Source: Bacteroidales bacterium
GTDB lineage: Bacteria > Bacteroidota > Bacteroidia > Bacteroidales > P3
Assembly (NCBI GenBank): GCA_017522065.1
Contig: JAFXAD010000006.1
Span: 1 to 64,000, forward strand
Reading direction: 5' to 3'
Length of the DNA: 64,000 nucleotides
In this document: positions 25,672 through 33,724 of the stretch, in pieces
How the letters are laid out: every line of letters begins with the position of its first letter
Numbering within the stretch: position 1 is the stretch's first letter
The notes under the pieces: model-generated
Seen by the model: the letters and a program-made list of their open reading frames with translations, nothing else
The model's database searches: none
What the model was told of the DNA's origin: nothing
Translations under genes and position numbers: made by a program

Positions 25672-26889
25672 TCAATCCTCCATTTTCGTCTTTTTGCTGC
25701 CGCTGTATAGTTCGAACTTCAGCAGGCGGCAATCGAGCGCGCCGTTGTACAATTGGATTTTCTTCGACGGATGCAGCCCTATGTGCTTCATAGCCTCGAA
25801 GTCGGAGGTGATGAGCCACACCTCGCAACGTTCGCCGTAGAGGTTCTTGAAGGTGTCGCCGAGCTTGGTATACAGATTATTAAGATCTTCGACCTTGATG
25901 CGTTCGCCGTAAGGTGGATTGGTGACTATCAGCGTCCTTCCTTCTGGTGGTTCCTGATCCTCGAACGAGCCGTGATAGAGCATCACGTCCTTGTGCAGCT
26001 TGGTGTACTGAAGGTTCTGCTCCGCTTGTTTCAAAACGCCCATATCAATATCGTTGCCCCATATCTCGCAGTCGAAGTCGCCCGACCCTATCTTGCGGTC
26101 TTCCTGCTCCTTGACGCTCTTCCACTCGGCAATGTTGAACTCACCCCAACGTTTGAAGGCAAAGTTCTCATGACGATAGTACTGGGCCGGTATGTTGTTG
26201 GCCATCATTGCTGCCTCTATCAGCAGCGTGCCGCTACCGCACATCGGGTCGTAGAAGTTGCAGTCGCACTTCCATCCGGCCAGCTTGATCATACCGGCGG
26301 CGAGCACCTCGTTGATTGGTGCCACGCCTACACCCTGACGGTAGCCACGCTTGTGCAGCGACTCGCCCGACGAGTTGAGCAACAGCGTCACATGATTGTC
26401 GACAATATGGAGATTTATCTTGAAATCAGCATTCTCCGTATCGATACTCGGACGGCGGTTGAACATGCGGCGCATACGGTCGCAGATGGCATCCTTGGTC
26501 TTGAGGGCTGCATAGTATGAATGGGTGAAAACCTCGCCCGACGTTGTCGAGTCAATCATGAACGTGCCGTCAACGTCAAGCATTTTCTCCCACTTGATTT
26601 TGTACACGTTGTCATACAACTCTTGGTCGTCGTTGGCCTCGAATTCTGCAAAGGGTTTCAGAATTGCCAAGGCTGTCCTGCAGGTATAGTTGGCCCTGTA
26701 CAGCACGCGCATGTCGCCCACAAACGACACAGCACGCGTCAGCAGCTCTATATCTTTCGCACCGCACGCGCGCAACTCGTCGGCCAATATCTCTTCCAAG
26801 CCGAACATTGTTTTGCCTATCATCTTGAATTCCACTCCACAGGGCACCTCTGTAGCTATGGTTTTACCCTTCGATTTCTGTATGATCAT
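25672..26889 (-). CDS. THUMP-domain class I SAM-dependent RNA methyltransferase (RlmL/YpsC-like)
   Basis: 405 aa. An N-terminal THUMP/ferredoxin-like RNA-binding part (MFGLEEILADELRACGAKDI) is followed by the methyltransferase domain with YDPMCGSGTLLIEAAMMANN and the catalytic NPPYGERI motif. Homologues methylate the N2 of a guanine in 23S rRNA. The first about 22 residues (through GVEFK) look like an extension; Met23 or Met28 may be the real start. Adjacent genes are not rRNA-related. Confidence 0.88.
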   Translation of the reverse strand: MIIQKSKGKTIATEVPCGVEFKMIGKTMFGLEEILADELRACGAKDIELLTRAVSFVGDMRVLYRANYTCRTALAILKPFAEFEANDDQELYDNVYKIKWEKMLDVDGTFMIDSTTSGEVFTHSYYAALKTKDAICDRMRRMFNRRPSIDTENADFKINLHIVDNHVTLLLNSSGESLHKRGYRQGVGVAPINEVLAAGMIKLAGWKCDCNFYDPMCGSGTLLIEAAMMANNIPAQYYRHENFAFKRWGEFNIAEWKSVKEQEDRKIGSGDFDCEIWGNDIDMGVLKQAEQNLQYTKLHKDVMLYHGSFEDQEPPEGRTLIVTNPPYGERIKVEDLNNLYTKLGDTFKNLYGERCEVWLITSDFEAMKHIGLHPSKKIQLYNGALDCRLLKFELYSGSKKTKMED

Positions 26890-26910
26890 GTTGTGTGTAT
26901 ATTTTGTTGT

Positions 26911-28041
26911 TTATGATTGATGAACGTTGTTTCTTTCGGCAGGCACCTTTCCGACACCCCACGGACTGTGGTATATGTTCGAGCCTTGCGGCTGGCGGTG
27001 CGACGGGTCGTCGGTGCTCAGACGGTAATGCGGACGCCGTTCGCGAAGCAGCCGCTCGCGCTCGCGACGACGCTGGCGCGATGGCTTGTAGCCCGTATCA
27101 CGGCTTTCGGCTATGGCAATATTGATTGCATAGCCCGACAGTATGACAACACAGTTGGCATAAATCCACAGCATCAATATCAGCACCGTACCTATCGAGC
27201 CGTATAGTATATTGTAATTGTTGAAGTTATTAATATATATCTGAAATGCCCACGACAACCCGAATATCAGAAGTGTCGAAATAACGGATCCTAATGAGAG
27301 GAAGTTTATTCGTTGTTTCTTCACAGGTGCAAGATAGTACAACAAGCTCAACGACAGCAGTGTAAGGAATACCAGCAGCAGCCAGCGTCCCAAGCTGAAT
27401 GCAAAAAGGCTCAACTTGGTTTCCGCCATGAAATTGCGACTTATCATAAACTGTATGAAGAACTTGTATCCAATCAGCAGCGAGAGTATTGCCACTACAA
27501 GCACATACAGGATTATCACCAGCAGCAGGCACAGCATGTAGCGATGCACAAACGAACGCCATTCAATGCTGTGACTCACCGAGTTGAACGACTGCAACAG
27601 ACCGTGTATACCGTTGGCAGCAAGAATAATCGAGCCGATGAATCCAATGGAGAGCAAACTGCTGTGCTTGTGCCCCATGACGTCGTTGATGGTTGGAGCA
27701 ATACGGTCGTATATGCCTCCGGGCAGAATGGTCGACAACTGCAGCAGCAACTCGTTCTGTATGCCTTCGATAGGCAGATAGGGAATCAACGTGAAGAAGA
27801 AAATGAGCAGTGGCGGCAGGGCCATAAGGAAGGAGAACGCCAGTGCCTTTGCGCTCTGCCAGAGGTCGCGGTTCGAGAAGTGCTTCAGTATCTGGACCAG
27901 TGGCACGCCAGCGCTTCCTGGCAACACAATACGGTTCGCAACGGGCACAATACGCAACGACCAGAAGCGCAAAGCAGCCTCATAGCGGCGATAAATCCAG
28001 ACGCCCAAATCACTATCCCTCAGTCTCTCAAGAATCTTCAT
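26911..28041 (-). CDS. YihY/BrkB family membrane protein
   Basis: 376 aa with six membrane spans: ALAFSFLMALPPLLIFFFTL, SLLSIGFIGSIILAANGIHG, YMLCLLLVIILYVLVVAILS, WLLLVFLTLLSLSLLYYLA, LGSVISTLLIFGLSWAFQIY and VLILMLWIYANCVVILSGYA. The family (once mislabelled ribonuclease BN) is thought to be a transporter or lipid-related protein; no reaction is established. The C-terminal 60 residues are Arg-rich and cytoplasmic. It is 19 bp past nadC-side gene order in the same direction, so probably co-transcribed with nadC. Confidence 0.88.
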   Translation of the reverse strand: MKILERLRDSDLGVWIYRRYEAALRFWSLRIVPVANRIVLPGSAGVPLVQILKHFSNRDLWQSAKALAFSFLMALPPLLIFFFTLIPYLPIEGIQNELLLQLSTILPGGIYDRIAPTINDVMGHKHSSLLSIGFIGSIILAANGIHGLLQSFNSVSHSIEWRSFVHRYMLCLLLVIILYVLVVAILSLLIGYKFFIQFMISRNFMAETKLSLFAFSLGRWLLLVFLTLLSLSLLYYLAPVKKQRINFLSLGSVISTLLIFGLSWAFQIYINNFNNYNILYGSIGTVLILMLWIYANCVVILSGYAINIAIAESRDTGYKPSRQRRRERERLLRERRPHYRLSTDDPSHRQPQGSNIYHSPWGVGKVPAERNNVHQS

Positions 28042-28059
28042 TCACTGAGTATTCGTATA

Positions 28060-28905
28060 CTATTTTTTCACTAAGCTAAGGTCCAAACTCTTGATATGGT
28101 GTGTCAATGCGCCGACCGAAATAAAGTCCACACCAGTCTCGGCGTACGACCGCAACGTGGCATCGGTTATGCCACCGCTGGCTTCGGTCTCATAGCGGTG
28201 GTCTATGCGACGCACAGCCTCGCGGAGCGTAGGAACATCAAAATTGTCGAGCATTATGCGGTCAACACCGCCGTGATCCAACACGCGCTGCAGCTCGTCG
28301 AGGTCACGTACCTCGATTTCTATCTTTAGTGGTTTGTTCTTTTCTTTCAGGTACTGGCGCGTCCGGTCGATGGCCGACTCAATGCCGCCGGCAAAATCAA
28401 TGTGATTGTCCTTCAGCATTATCATGTCATACAGTCCAATACGGTGGTTTGTGCCGCCACCGCATGCTACAGCATACTTCTCGAGCAGCCGCATGTTGGG
28501 AGTCGTCTTGCGCGTGTCGAGCAATCGGGTCTGCAGGCCGTCGAGCATCGACACCATGCGGCGCGTCTCGGTGGCTATGCCGCTCATGCGCTGCATGAAG
28601 TTCAATGCCGTACGTTCGGCTGTGAGGATGCTTCCCGAATGACCGCTTACCGTCATGACCACATCACCTTTCGTAATGCTGTCGCCGTCCTGCTTCAGTA
28701 GTGCCACTTTGAGCGTGGGGTCAACCATTTGAAACACTCGAAAGCCTACTTCCTGGCCACAGAGCACACCGTCTTGTTTGGCTACCATCTTGGCTGTACC
28801 CTCCGCGTCGGACGGTATGCAGGCCAGCGTGGAGTGGTCGCCATCTCCTATATCTTCACGCAGTGCCATGCGTATCAGCTCATCTAAATTTGCAATGTCG
28901 GTCAT
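28060..28905 (-). CDS. nadC: Nicotinate-nucleotide pyrophosphorylase (carboxylating)
   Basis: 281 aa, the usual length. It turns quinolinate and PRPP into nicotinate mononucleotide in de novo NAD synthesis. Seen: ALREDIGDGDHSTLACIP, RTALNFMQRMSGIAT, LLDTRKTTPNMRLLEKYAV with substrate-binding Arg/Lys, GGGTNHRIGLYDMIMLKDNH, and ASGGITDATLRSYAETGVDF near the end. nadA and nadB are not in the window. The gene diverges from cinA, which also acts on pyridine nucleotides. Confidence 0.95.
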   Translation of the reverse strand: MTDIANLDELIRMALREDIGDGDHSTLACIPSDAEGTAKMVAKQDGVLCGQEVGFRVFQMVDPTLKVALLKQDGDSITKGDVVMTVSGHSGSILTAERTALNFMQRMSGIATETRRMVSMLDGLQTRLLDTRKTTPNMRLLEKYAVACGGGTNHRIGLYDMIMLKDNHIDFAGGIESAIDRTRQYLKEKNKPLKIEIEVRDLDELQRVLDHGGVDRIMLDNFDVPTLREAVRRIDHRYETEASGGITDATLRSYAETGVDFISVGALTHHIKSLDLSLVKK

Positions 28906-29037
28906 AATTTCAATGTTACTTTTTGATGGGGATTTGTATCCGGCGCTTTTCGCAACTTAATCCCGTAAAACATTTTGCAAAAATACAAATATTTTCCATT
29001 CCGCAACATTTTTTTTTACTTTACCTTATATCTTTTG

Positions 29038-29045
29038 TAACTTTG
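29038..29045 (+). promoter_or_regulatory. -7 element TAACTTTG of cinA
   Basis: Matches TAnnTTTG, 45 bases before the chosen cinA ATG at 29091. A T-tract lies at the -33 position rather than TTTG. Its position downstream of 28923 supports the later start for CinA. Confidence 0.55.
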
Positions 29046-29090
29046 CACCAACTTTACAAGTCAACATTTCCAACACAACTAATTACAAAT

Positions 29091-30329
29091 ATGAAAGTTA
29101 GCATACTTAATATAGGCGACGAGCTACTTATCGGGCAGGTTGTCAACACCAATGCTTCTGCCATCTCCAAAATGCTCATCTCGGCAGGTATGGATGTGGT
29201 TGAAGTCGTTGTCTGCGCCGACGACAGGACTGCTATACTCAACAACCTCAATCGACTTACCAGCACCAACGACGCAGTACTCATGACCGGCGGTCTCGGT
29301 CCGACAAAAGACGATATCACAAAAAAAGTGCTCTGCGAGTTCTACGATTCCCATCTGGTGGAGAACCAGACTGCTCTCGACAACGTGAAGCGCATCTTCG
29401 AAGCCCGCGGCTACGAACTTACACCCATTAACCGCCAACAGTCGTGGGTACCCGAATGCTGCACCGTCATCAACAACGTCATGGGCACAGCACCCTGCAT
29501 GTGGTTCGAGCGCGATGGCAAGGTGGTCGTCTCCATGCCGGGTGTTCCCTTCGAAATGGAGAACCTCATGCGCACCGAGGTATTGCCACGACTGCAGCAA
29601 CATTTCCGAACCGGCCACATCGTCAACAAGAACATCCTTGTGCAAGGCATCGGCGAATCCTTCCTCAGCGACCTCATAGAACCCTGGGAACTGGCTCTGC
29701 CTCAATATATGCGATTGGCCTACCTGCCACAGGCCGGCATGGTCAAGCTTCGCATAACCGCCCATGGCGACAACCGCGACAGACTCGACGCTGCCATCGC
29801 CGACGAAGTCAAAAAACTCTACTCTTTTGCCGGACAATATATTGTAGGCGAAGATTTGGAAACCTTGCCCGAAGCCGTTGCACGACTGATGGAATCAAAT
29901 AATATCACGCTCGCCACTGCCGAAAGCTGCACGGGCGGCACTATCGCATCCAAACTGACCGCCATCGCCGGAGCGTCTGCCTATTTCAAAGGCGGCGTGG
30001 TCGCATACAGCAACGAGGTCAAGATGTGTGCTCTCGGCGTTCAACACAACACCCTCGAAAAATACGGCGCCGTAAGCGAACAAACGGCCCGCGAGATGGC
30101 TGAAGGTGCACGACAACGTCTTTCTGCCGACTATGCTGTAGCCACCACCGGAATCGCCGGACCTGCAGGCGGAACGCCCGACAAACCTGTTGGTACTGTA
30201 TGGATTGCCGTGGCAGGTCCCCATGGTACGGAGACTCGTCTCAAAAAATTCTGCGACGACCGCTTGCGCACCATCGAACGCACCGCCAACGAAGTATTTT
30301 CTATGTTGATAAACGCAATCAAGCGATAA
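29091..30329 (+). CDS. cinA: CinA: competence/damage-inducible protein with nicotinamide-nucleotide amidohydrolase domain
   Basis: I start at ATG 29091 (MKVSILNIGDELLIGQVVN), which gives 412 aa, the family length; the open frame reaches upstream to 28923 but those residues are not conserved. N-terminal MoCF-biosynthesis-like domain with TGGLGPTKDD and MPGVPFEMENLM; C-terminal PncC domain from about 250 with LATAESCTGGTIASKL, GVVAYSNEVK and ATTGIAGPAGGT. The protein removes ADP-ribose or deamidates NMN to nicotinate mononucleotide in pyridine-nucleotide recycling. Divergent from nadC, whose product is the same mononucleotide. Confidence 0.93.
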   Translation: MKVSILNIGDELLIGQVVNTNASAISKMLISAGMDVVEVVVCADDRTAILNNLNRLTSTNDAVLMTGGLGPTKDDITKKVLCEFYDSHLVENQTALDNVKRIFEARGYELTPINRQQSWVPECCTVINNVMGTAPCMWFERDGKVVVSMPGVPFEMENLMRTEVLPRLQQHFRTGHIVNKNILVQGIGESFLSDLIEPWELALPQYMRLAYLPQAGMVKLRITAHGDNRDRLDAAIADEVKKLYSFAGQYIVGEDLETLPEAVARLMESNNITLATAESCTGGTIASKLTAIAGASAYFKGGVVAYSNEVKMCALGVQHNTLEKYGAVSEQTAREMAEGARQRLSADYAVATTGIAGPAGGTPDKPVGTVWIAVAGPHGTETRLKKFCDDRLRTIERTANEVFSMLINAIKR

Positions 30330-30355
30330 TGGTATAACCTCTTTATACTCTTAAA

Positions 30356-30733
30356 ATGCCCAAAGCTCTAACGACAATTCTTCTACTCATCGTCAGCAAC
30401 ATCTTTATGACCTTTGCCTGGTATGGCAACCTGAAGCTGACCGAAATGAAAATCAACACTTCATGGCCTCTTATACTAATCATCTTGTCCTCGTGGGGTG
30501 TTGCCTTCTTCGAATACAGTTTTATGATTCCTGCCAACCGCATCGGTAGCCAAATCAACGGAGGCCCCTTCTCGCTGATGCAACTCAAAATCCTGGCCGA
30601 GTGCATCTCGCTGACAGTCTTCACCGTAATCGTCGCCACCGTCTTCAAAAGCGAACCAATCCGCTGGAACCACCTTGTAAGTTTCGCCTTCATTCTCCTT
30701 GCCGTAATCTTCGCTTTCTGGAAGTCAGAATAA
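30356..30733 (+). CDS. DMT family (DUF486) membrane protein
   Basis: 125 aa, four membrane spans, very close to the family type: TTILLLIVSNIFMTFAWYGN, the EYSFMIPANRIGSQ signature, FSLMQLKILAEC and a last span ending in FAFWKSE. Drug/metabolite transporter-like protein; substrate unknown. It follows cinA by 26 bp in the same direction. Confidence 0.88.
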   Translation: MPKALTTILLLIVSNIFMTFAWYGNLKLTEMKINTSWPLILIILSSWGVAFFEYSFMIPANRIGSQINGGPFSLMQLKILAECISLTVFTVIVATVFKSEPIRWNHLVSFAFILLAVIFAFWKSE

Positions 30734-30737
30734 CTTT

Positions 30738-30780
30738 TCACTAATCACTATTCACCATTCACCATTCACTATTCACCATG
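30738..30780. repeat. ATTCACC heptamer run ending in a start codon
   Basis: Degenerate 7-bp units (ATTCACC, ATTCACT) follow the DUF486 stop, and the last unit runs into the ATG (30778) of the next gene. The spacing of 7 matches the TTCTCCG arrays elsewhere in the window although the unit differs. Confidence 0.7.
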
Positions 30781-31464
30781 GAACCTAAACAAGCACAACG
30801 CATACAGACATCACTCATCAACGCAGCCGAGCGCAAAGCCCTCGTTTGGCTCGCCGAACGGCAACCCCGTTGGGTCACATCCGATATGCTGACTCTGGTT
30901 GGCGTTGTCGGAGCCTTCCTCACCGGACTTGGATTCTACCTGACTATCTACAACATCAACTGGTTGTGGCTCAGTTCGGCAGGTCTCGTCATCAACTGGT
31001 ACGGCGACTCACTCGACGGCACCCTGGCCCGCGTCCGCAACCACCAACGGCCTATTTATGGATACTATATCGACCATACTGTCGACTGCATCAACGAGGC
31101 TTTCATGTTCGTCGGAGCAGGCCTCTCGCCGCTGGTGAACCTCAACCTCACCCTCGCCGCATTCATCCTCTACCTTTTCCTGACCATCAATGTCAGCATC
31201 AACGCCCACCTGAAGAGTGAGTTCCGTCTCACCTACGCCAAGTTTGGCCCAACCGAGTTCAGACTCATCATCGTCATCGCCAACACGGTCCTCATCGCCT
31301 CGCCTTCGCTGGCAGCAGCCACATACTCCATCCTTGGTTTCTCGTTGACGCTGCTCGACATCGTCGCCGTCATCGTCATCGCTCTACTCGCCGCCATCTA
31401 CCTCGTCACCTTCATCTCCGATGCTCGCCACTATGCGCACATCGACCCACCTCACAATAGGTAA
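30778..31464 (+). CDS. CDP-alcohol phosphatidyltransferase family protein
   Basis: 228 aa, about six membrane spans. The catalytic signature is present: D80-G81-x2-A84-R85, then G95-x3-D99-x3-D103 (YGDSLDGTLARVRN and GYYIDHTVD), with the three or four aspartates that bind the metal and CDP-linked donor. It makes a phospholipid by moving a phosphatidyl group to an alcohol at the inner membrane; which alcohol cannot be told. Its start codon is the end of a heptamer repeat, so the natural leader has been replaced or built up by repeat growth. Confidence 0.85.
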   Translation: MEPKQAQRIQTSLINAAERKALVWLAERQPRWVTSDMLTLVGVVGAFLTGLGFYLTIYNINWLWLSSAGLVINWYGDSLDGTLARVRNHQRPIYGYYIDHTVDCINEAFMFVGAGLSPLVNLNLTLAAFILYLFLTINVSINAHLKSEFRLTYAKFGPTEFRLIIVIANTVLIASPSLAAATYSILGFSLTLLDIVAVIVIALLAAIYLVTFISDARHYAHIDPPHNR

Positions 31465-31499
31465 CCTCTAAAAATCGTTTAATTCGCGTTTTGCTTGCA

Positions 31500-31573
31500 A
31501 ACCTCCACCCCTTTAACCTTTCTGCCTGCTTGCAGGCTTGCGACCGAAGTGGAGCAAACCTTTAACCTTTAGT
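31500..31573. repeat. Low-complexity TTTAACC run with a CTTG palindrome
   Basis: Between the transferase and the GH2 gene: units of CCTTTAACC at both ends and a perfect hairpin GCCTGC-TT-GCAGGC at 31524-31537. Same type of palindrome as at 11682 and in the rnf repeats. Confidence 0.65.
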
Positions 31574-33694
31574 ATGAAACGCACCTACCTTGCCGCACTC
31601 GTTTTTGTTTTCACCTTCGCTTCATGCTCGACAAACAAAGAACAACGTATCGAACTGAACGATTGGTTTTTCTCATGGCACAATCAAGACTACACCGCCA
31701 CCGTGCCGGGATTTATCCACACCGACCTGATGGCCAACGGCCTTATCGACGACCCATACTACGGCACCAACGAGGACTCGGTGCAGTGGGTCTACGACGA
31801 ACGCCAGTGGGTCTACCACACCACGGTGGCCCACGAAGCACTGCCCGAAGCGGACTCACTGTGGCTGATATTTGAGGGTCTGGCAGGCCCTTGCGAGGTG
31901 AAGATAGAAGGAAGATGGAAAGACACTAATGATCAATCCTATACATGGAAGAGCACACACTTCAGAGACGACATGTTCATTGAGAATGCCATTAGCTTTG
32001 AGCCCGTGGGCGACAGTTTTGACATCACCGTAACCTTCCTGCCTTTGGAAGATAACGACTGGTGCAGAGGTCTTTACTTAAAAAATATGCGCTATGGCAT
32101 CGACCTTCCCGAACGGCGTGCTTTCACCCGCATGGCCCCCTACCAGCCCGGCTGGGACTGGGGTCCGAAACTGCAGACCTGCGGCATCTGGAAACCTGTG
32201 TATATCTCAAACCGGCAGCCGGCAGCTGCGACGACTCCAAGCGTTCCGAAGAGTCTGAACGTGGAGCTACGGCAGGAGCAAGACTCCATCGGGCAGAGTT
32301 TCACCTTCTATAAGGACGGCAAACCCATCTTTATCAAGGGCGCAAACTGGATTCCGGTACACAGCTTCCCCGTGCTCGACGAGACTCAAAAAGCCCGCTA
32401 CCGCTATCTGCTATGCTCAGCCAAGGAGTCGGGGTTCAACATGCTGCGCGTCTGGGGCGGCGGCATCTACGAACACGACTACTTCTACGATCTCTGCGAC
32501 TCTCTCGGACTCATGGTTTGGCAGGACTTCATATTCGCCGGCACACCATATCCCGACAACGAGGAGATGCTGAATAATATCGACCGCGAGGCTCGTCAGC
32601 AGGTAAGACGCATCGCCCGACACCCCTGCGTGGTCCTCTGGTGCGGCAACAACGAGGTCAAGAACGGATGGGAAGACTGGGGCTGGCAAAGCCAGTTCAA
32701 CTGGACTCCCGAGCAGCGCGCCCGGTTGGAGAAAGCCATGGACACCATCTTCGGCTATTCCAGCACCGCCACCAACACCAGCTCTACAAGCATCTTGGCT
32801 CGAGCCGTCCGCGATTGCGACCCGCTGCAACGACCCTACATCACCACCTCGCCGCTCTACGGATGGGGCCATCCCGAATGCACCACCCACGGCGACAGCC
32901 ATTACTGGGGCGTATGGTGGGGCGAACTGCCTTTCGAAATATATAAGGAAAAGACCGGCCGATTCATGTCGGAATACGGATTCCAGAGCTACCCTCTGAT
33001 TTCCAGCATTCGACAGTTCACACCCGCCAACCAGCTCGACATCGACTCCCCCACCCTGCGCAGCCACCAGAAGCACGCACGCGGACGACAAATTATCGAC
33101 AAGGCGATGCAGTGCTACTATGGCTTCGACAGCCATACGCTGTCGCTCGACGACTACGCCTATGTCAGCCAACTGCTACAAGCCTGGGGCACCGGCTACG
33201 GCATCCTCTGCCACATCACCGACCCCCGCTGCGCCGGCACACTCTTCTGGCAGCTCAACGACTGCTGGCCCGTGGCCAGCTGGTCCTCAATCGACTACTA
33301 CGGCAACTGGAAAGCTCTACAATACCGCGCACAAGCACTGTTTGAAGCGGAATTTGGAGCTTCACACGAAAACGAATACCGAGGACGGAGTTTAGACGAA
33401 TGGCAGCAGTATTATGCCACATACCCCAAAGACCGCCACTACGACAAGCCCCGATACACGCTTGAACAGCATATTGAGAACAACAGTCTTGTCGTTACCA
33501 TAACCGCACAGAGCGACCTCTACGATGTATACATCGAACCCGTCCCATTCGTCAACGGACACTTCGACCGCAACTTCTTCGACATGAAAACCGGCGAAAG
33601 CCGCACCGTACACTTCATTCCGTCAACAATAGACAATAATGCCGACATTCCTTCCAGCGCATCGGTAAGAACGCTTAACAGCCTTTATCAATAA
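31574..33694 (+). CDS. Glycoside hydrolase family 2 lipoprotein, beta-mannosidase-like, with shortened central domain
   Basis: Start ATG 31574 gives a lipobox (FTFASC, Cys18) and 706 aa; an ATG upstream at 31538 would only prepend residues before the signal. It shows PGWDWGPKLQTCGIW, FIKGANWIP, NMLRVWGGGIYE, the acid/base Glu361 in CGNNE and the nucleophile Glu467 in SEYGFQSYP, all typical of beta-mannosidases. Family members are usually 820-860 aa. Here the stretch from IWKPVYI to the catalytic barrel is only about 50 residues (Ala/Thr/Pro-rich, then QSFTFYKDGKPIF), so most of the immunoglobulin-like central domain is missing; residues about 100-165 are also diverged. Activity is therefore uncertain though the active site is intact. 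Likely cell-surface or periplasmic mannan/mannoside breakdown. Confidence 0.85.
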   Translation: MKRTYLAALVFVFTFASCSTNKEQRIELNDWFFSWHNQDYTATVPGFIHTDLMANGLIDDPYYGTNEDSVQWVYDERQWVYHTTVAHEALPEADSLWLIFEGLAGPCEVKIEGRWKDTNDQSYTWKSTHFRDDMFIENAISFEPVGDSFDITVTFLPLEDNDWCRGLYLKNMRYGIDLPERRAFTRMAPYQPGWDWGPKLQTCGIWKPVYISNRQPAAATTPSVPKSLNVELRQEQDSIGQSFTFYKDGKPIFIKGANWIPVHSFPVLDETQKARYRYLLCSAKESGFNMLRVWGGGIYEHDYFYDLCDSLGLMVWQDFIFAGTPYPDNEEMLNNIDREARQQVRRIARHPCVVLWCGNNEVKNGWEDWGWQSQFNWTPEQRARLEKAMDTIFGYSSTATNTSSTSILARAVRDCDPLQRPYITTSPLYGWGHPECTTHGDSHYWGVWWGELPFEIYKEKTGRFMSEYGFQSYPLISSIRQFTPANQLDIDSPTLRSHQKHARGRQIIDKAMQCYYGFDSHTLSLDDYAYVSQLLQAWGTGYGILCHITDPRCAGTLFWQLNDCWPVASWSSIDYYGNWKALQYRAQALFEAEFGASHENEYRGRSLDEWQQYYATYPKDRHYDKPRYTLEQHIENNSLVVTITAQSDLYDVYIEPVPFVNGHFDRNFFDMKTGESRTVHFIPSTIDNNADIPSSASVRTLNSLYQ

Positions 33695-33724
33695 AAAACG
33701 CGGAGCATTGCTCCGCGTTTTGTT
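33695..33724. terminator. Bidirectional terminator between convergent genes
   Basis: Arms AAAACGCGGAG and CTCCGCGTTTT with a 5-base loop, T-runs on both strands. It lies between the GH2 gene and the Sel1 gene and overlaps neither stop by more than a base or two. Confidence 0.85.
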
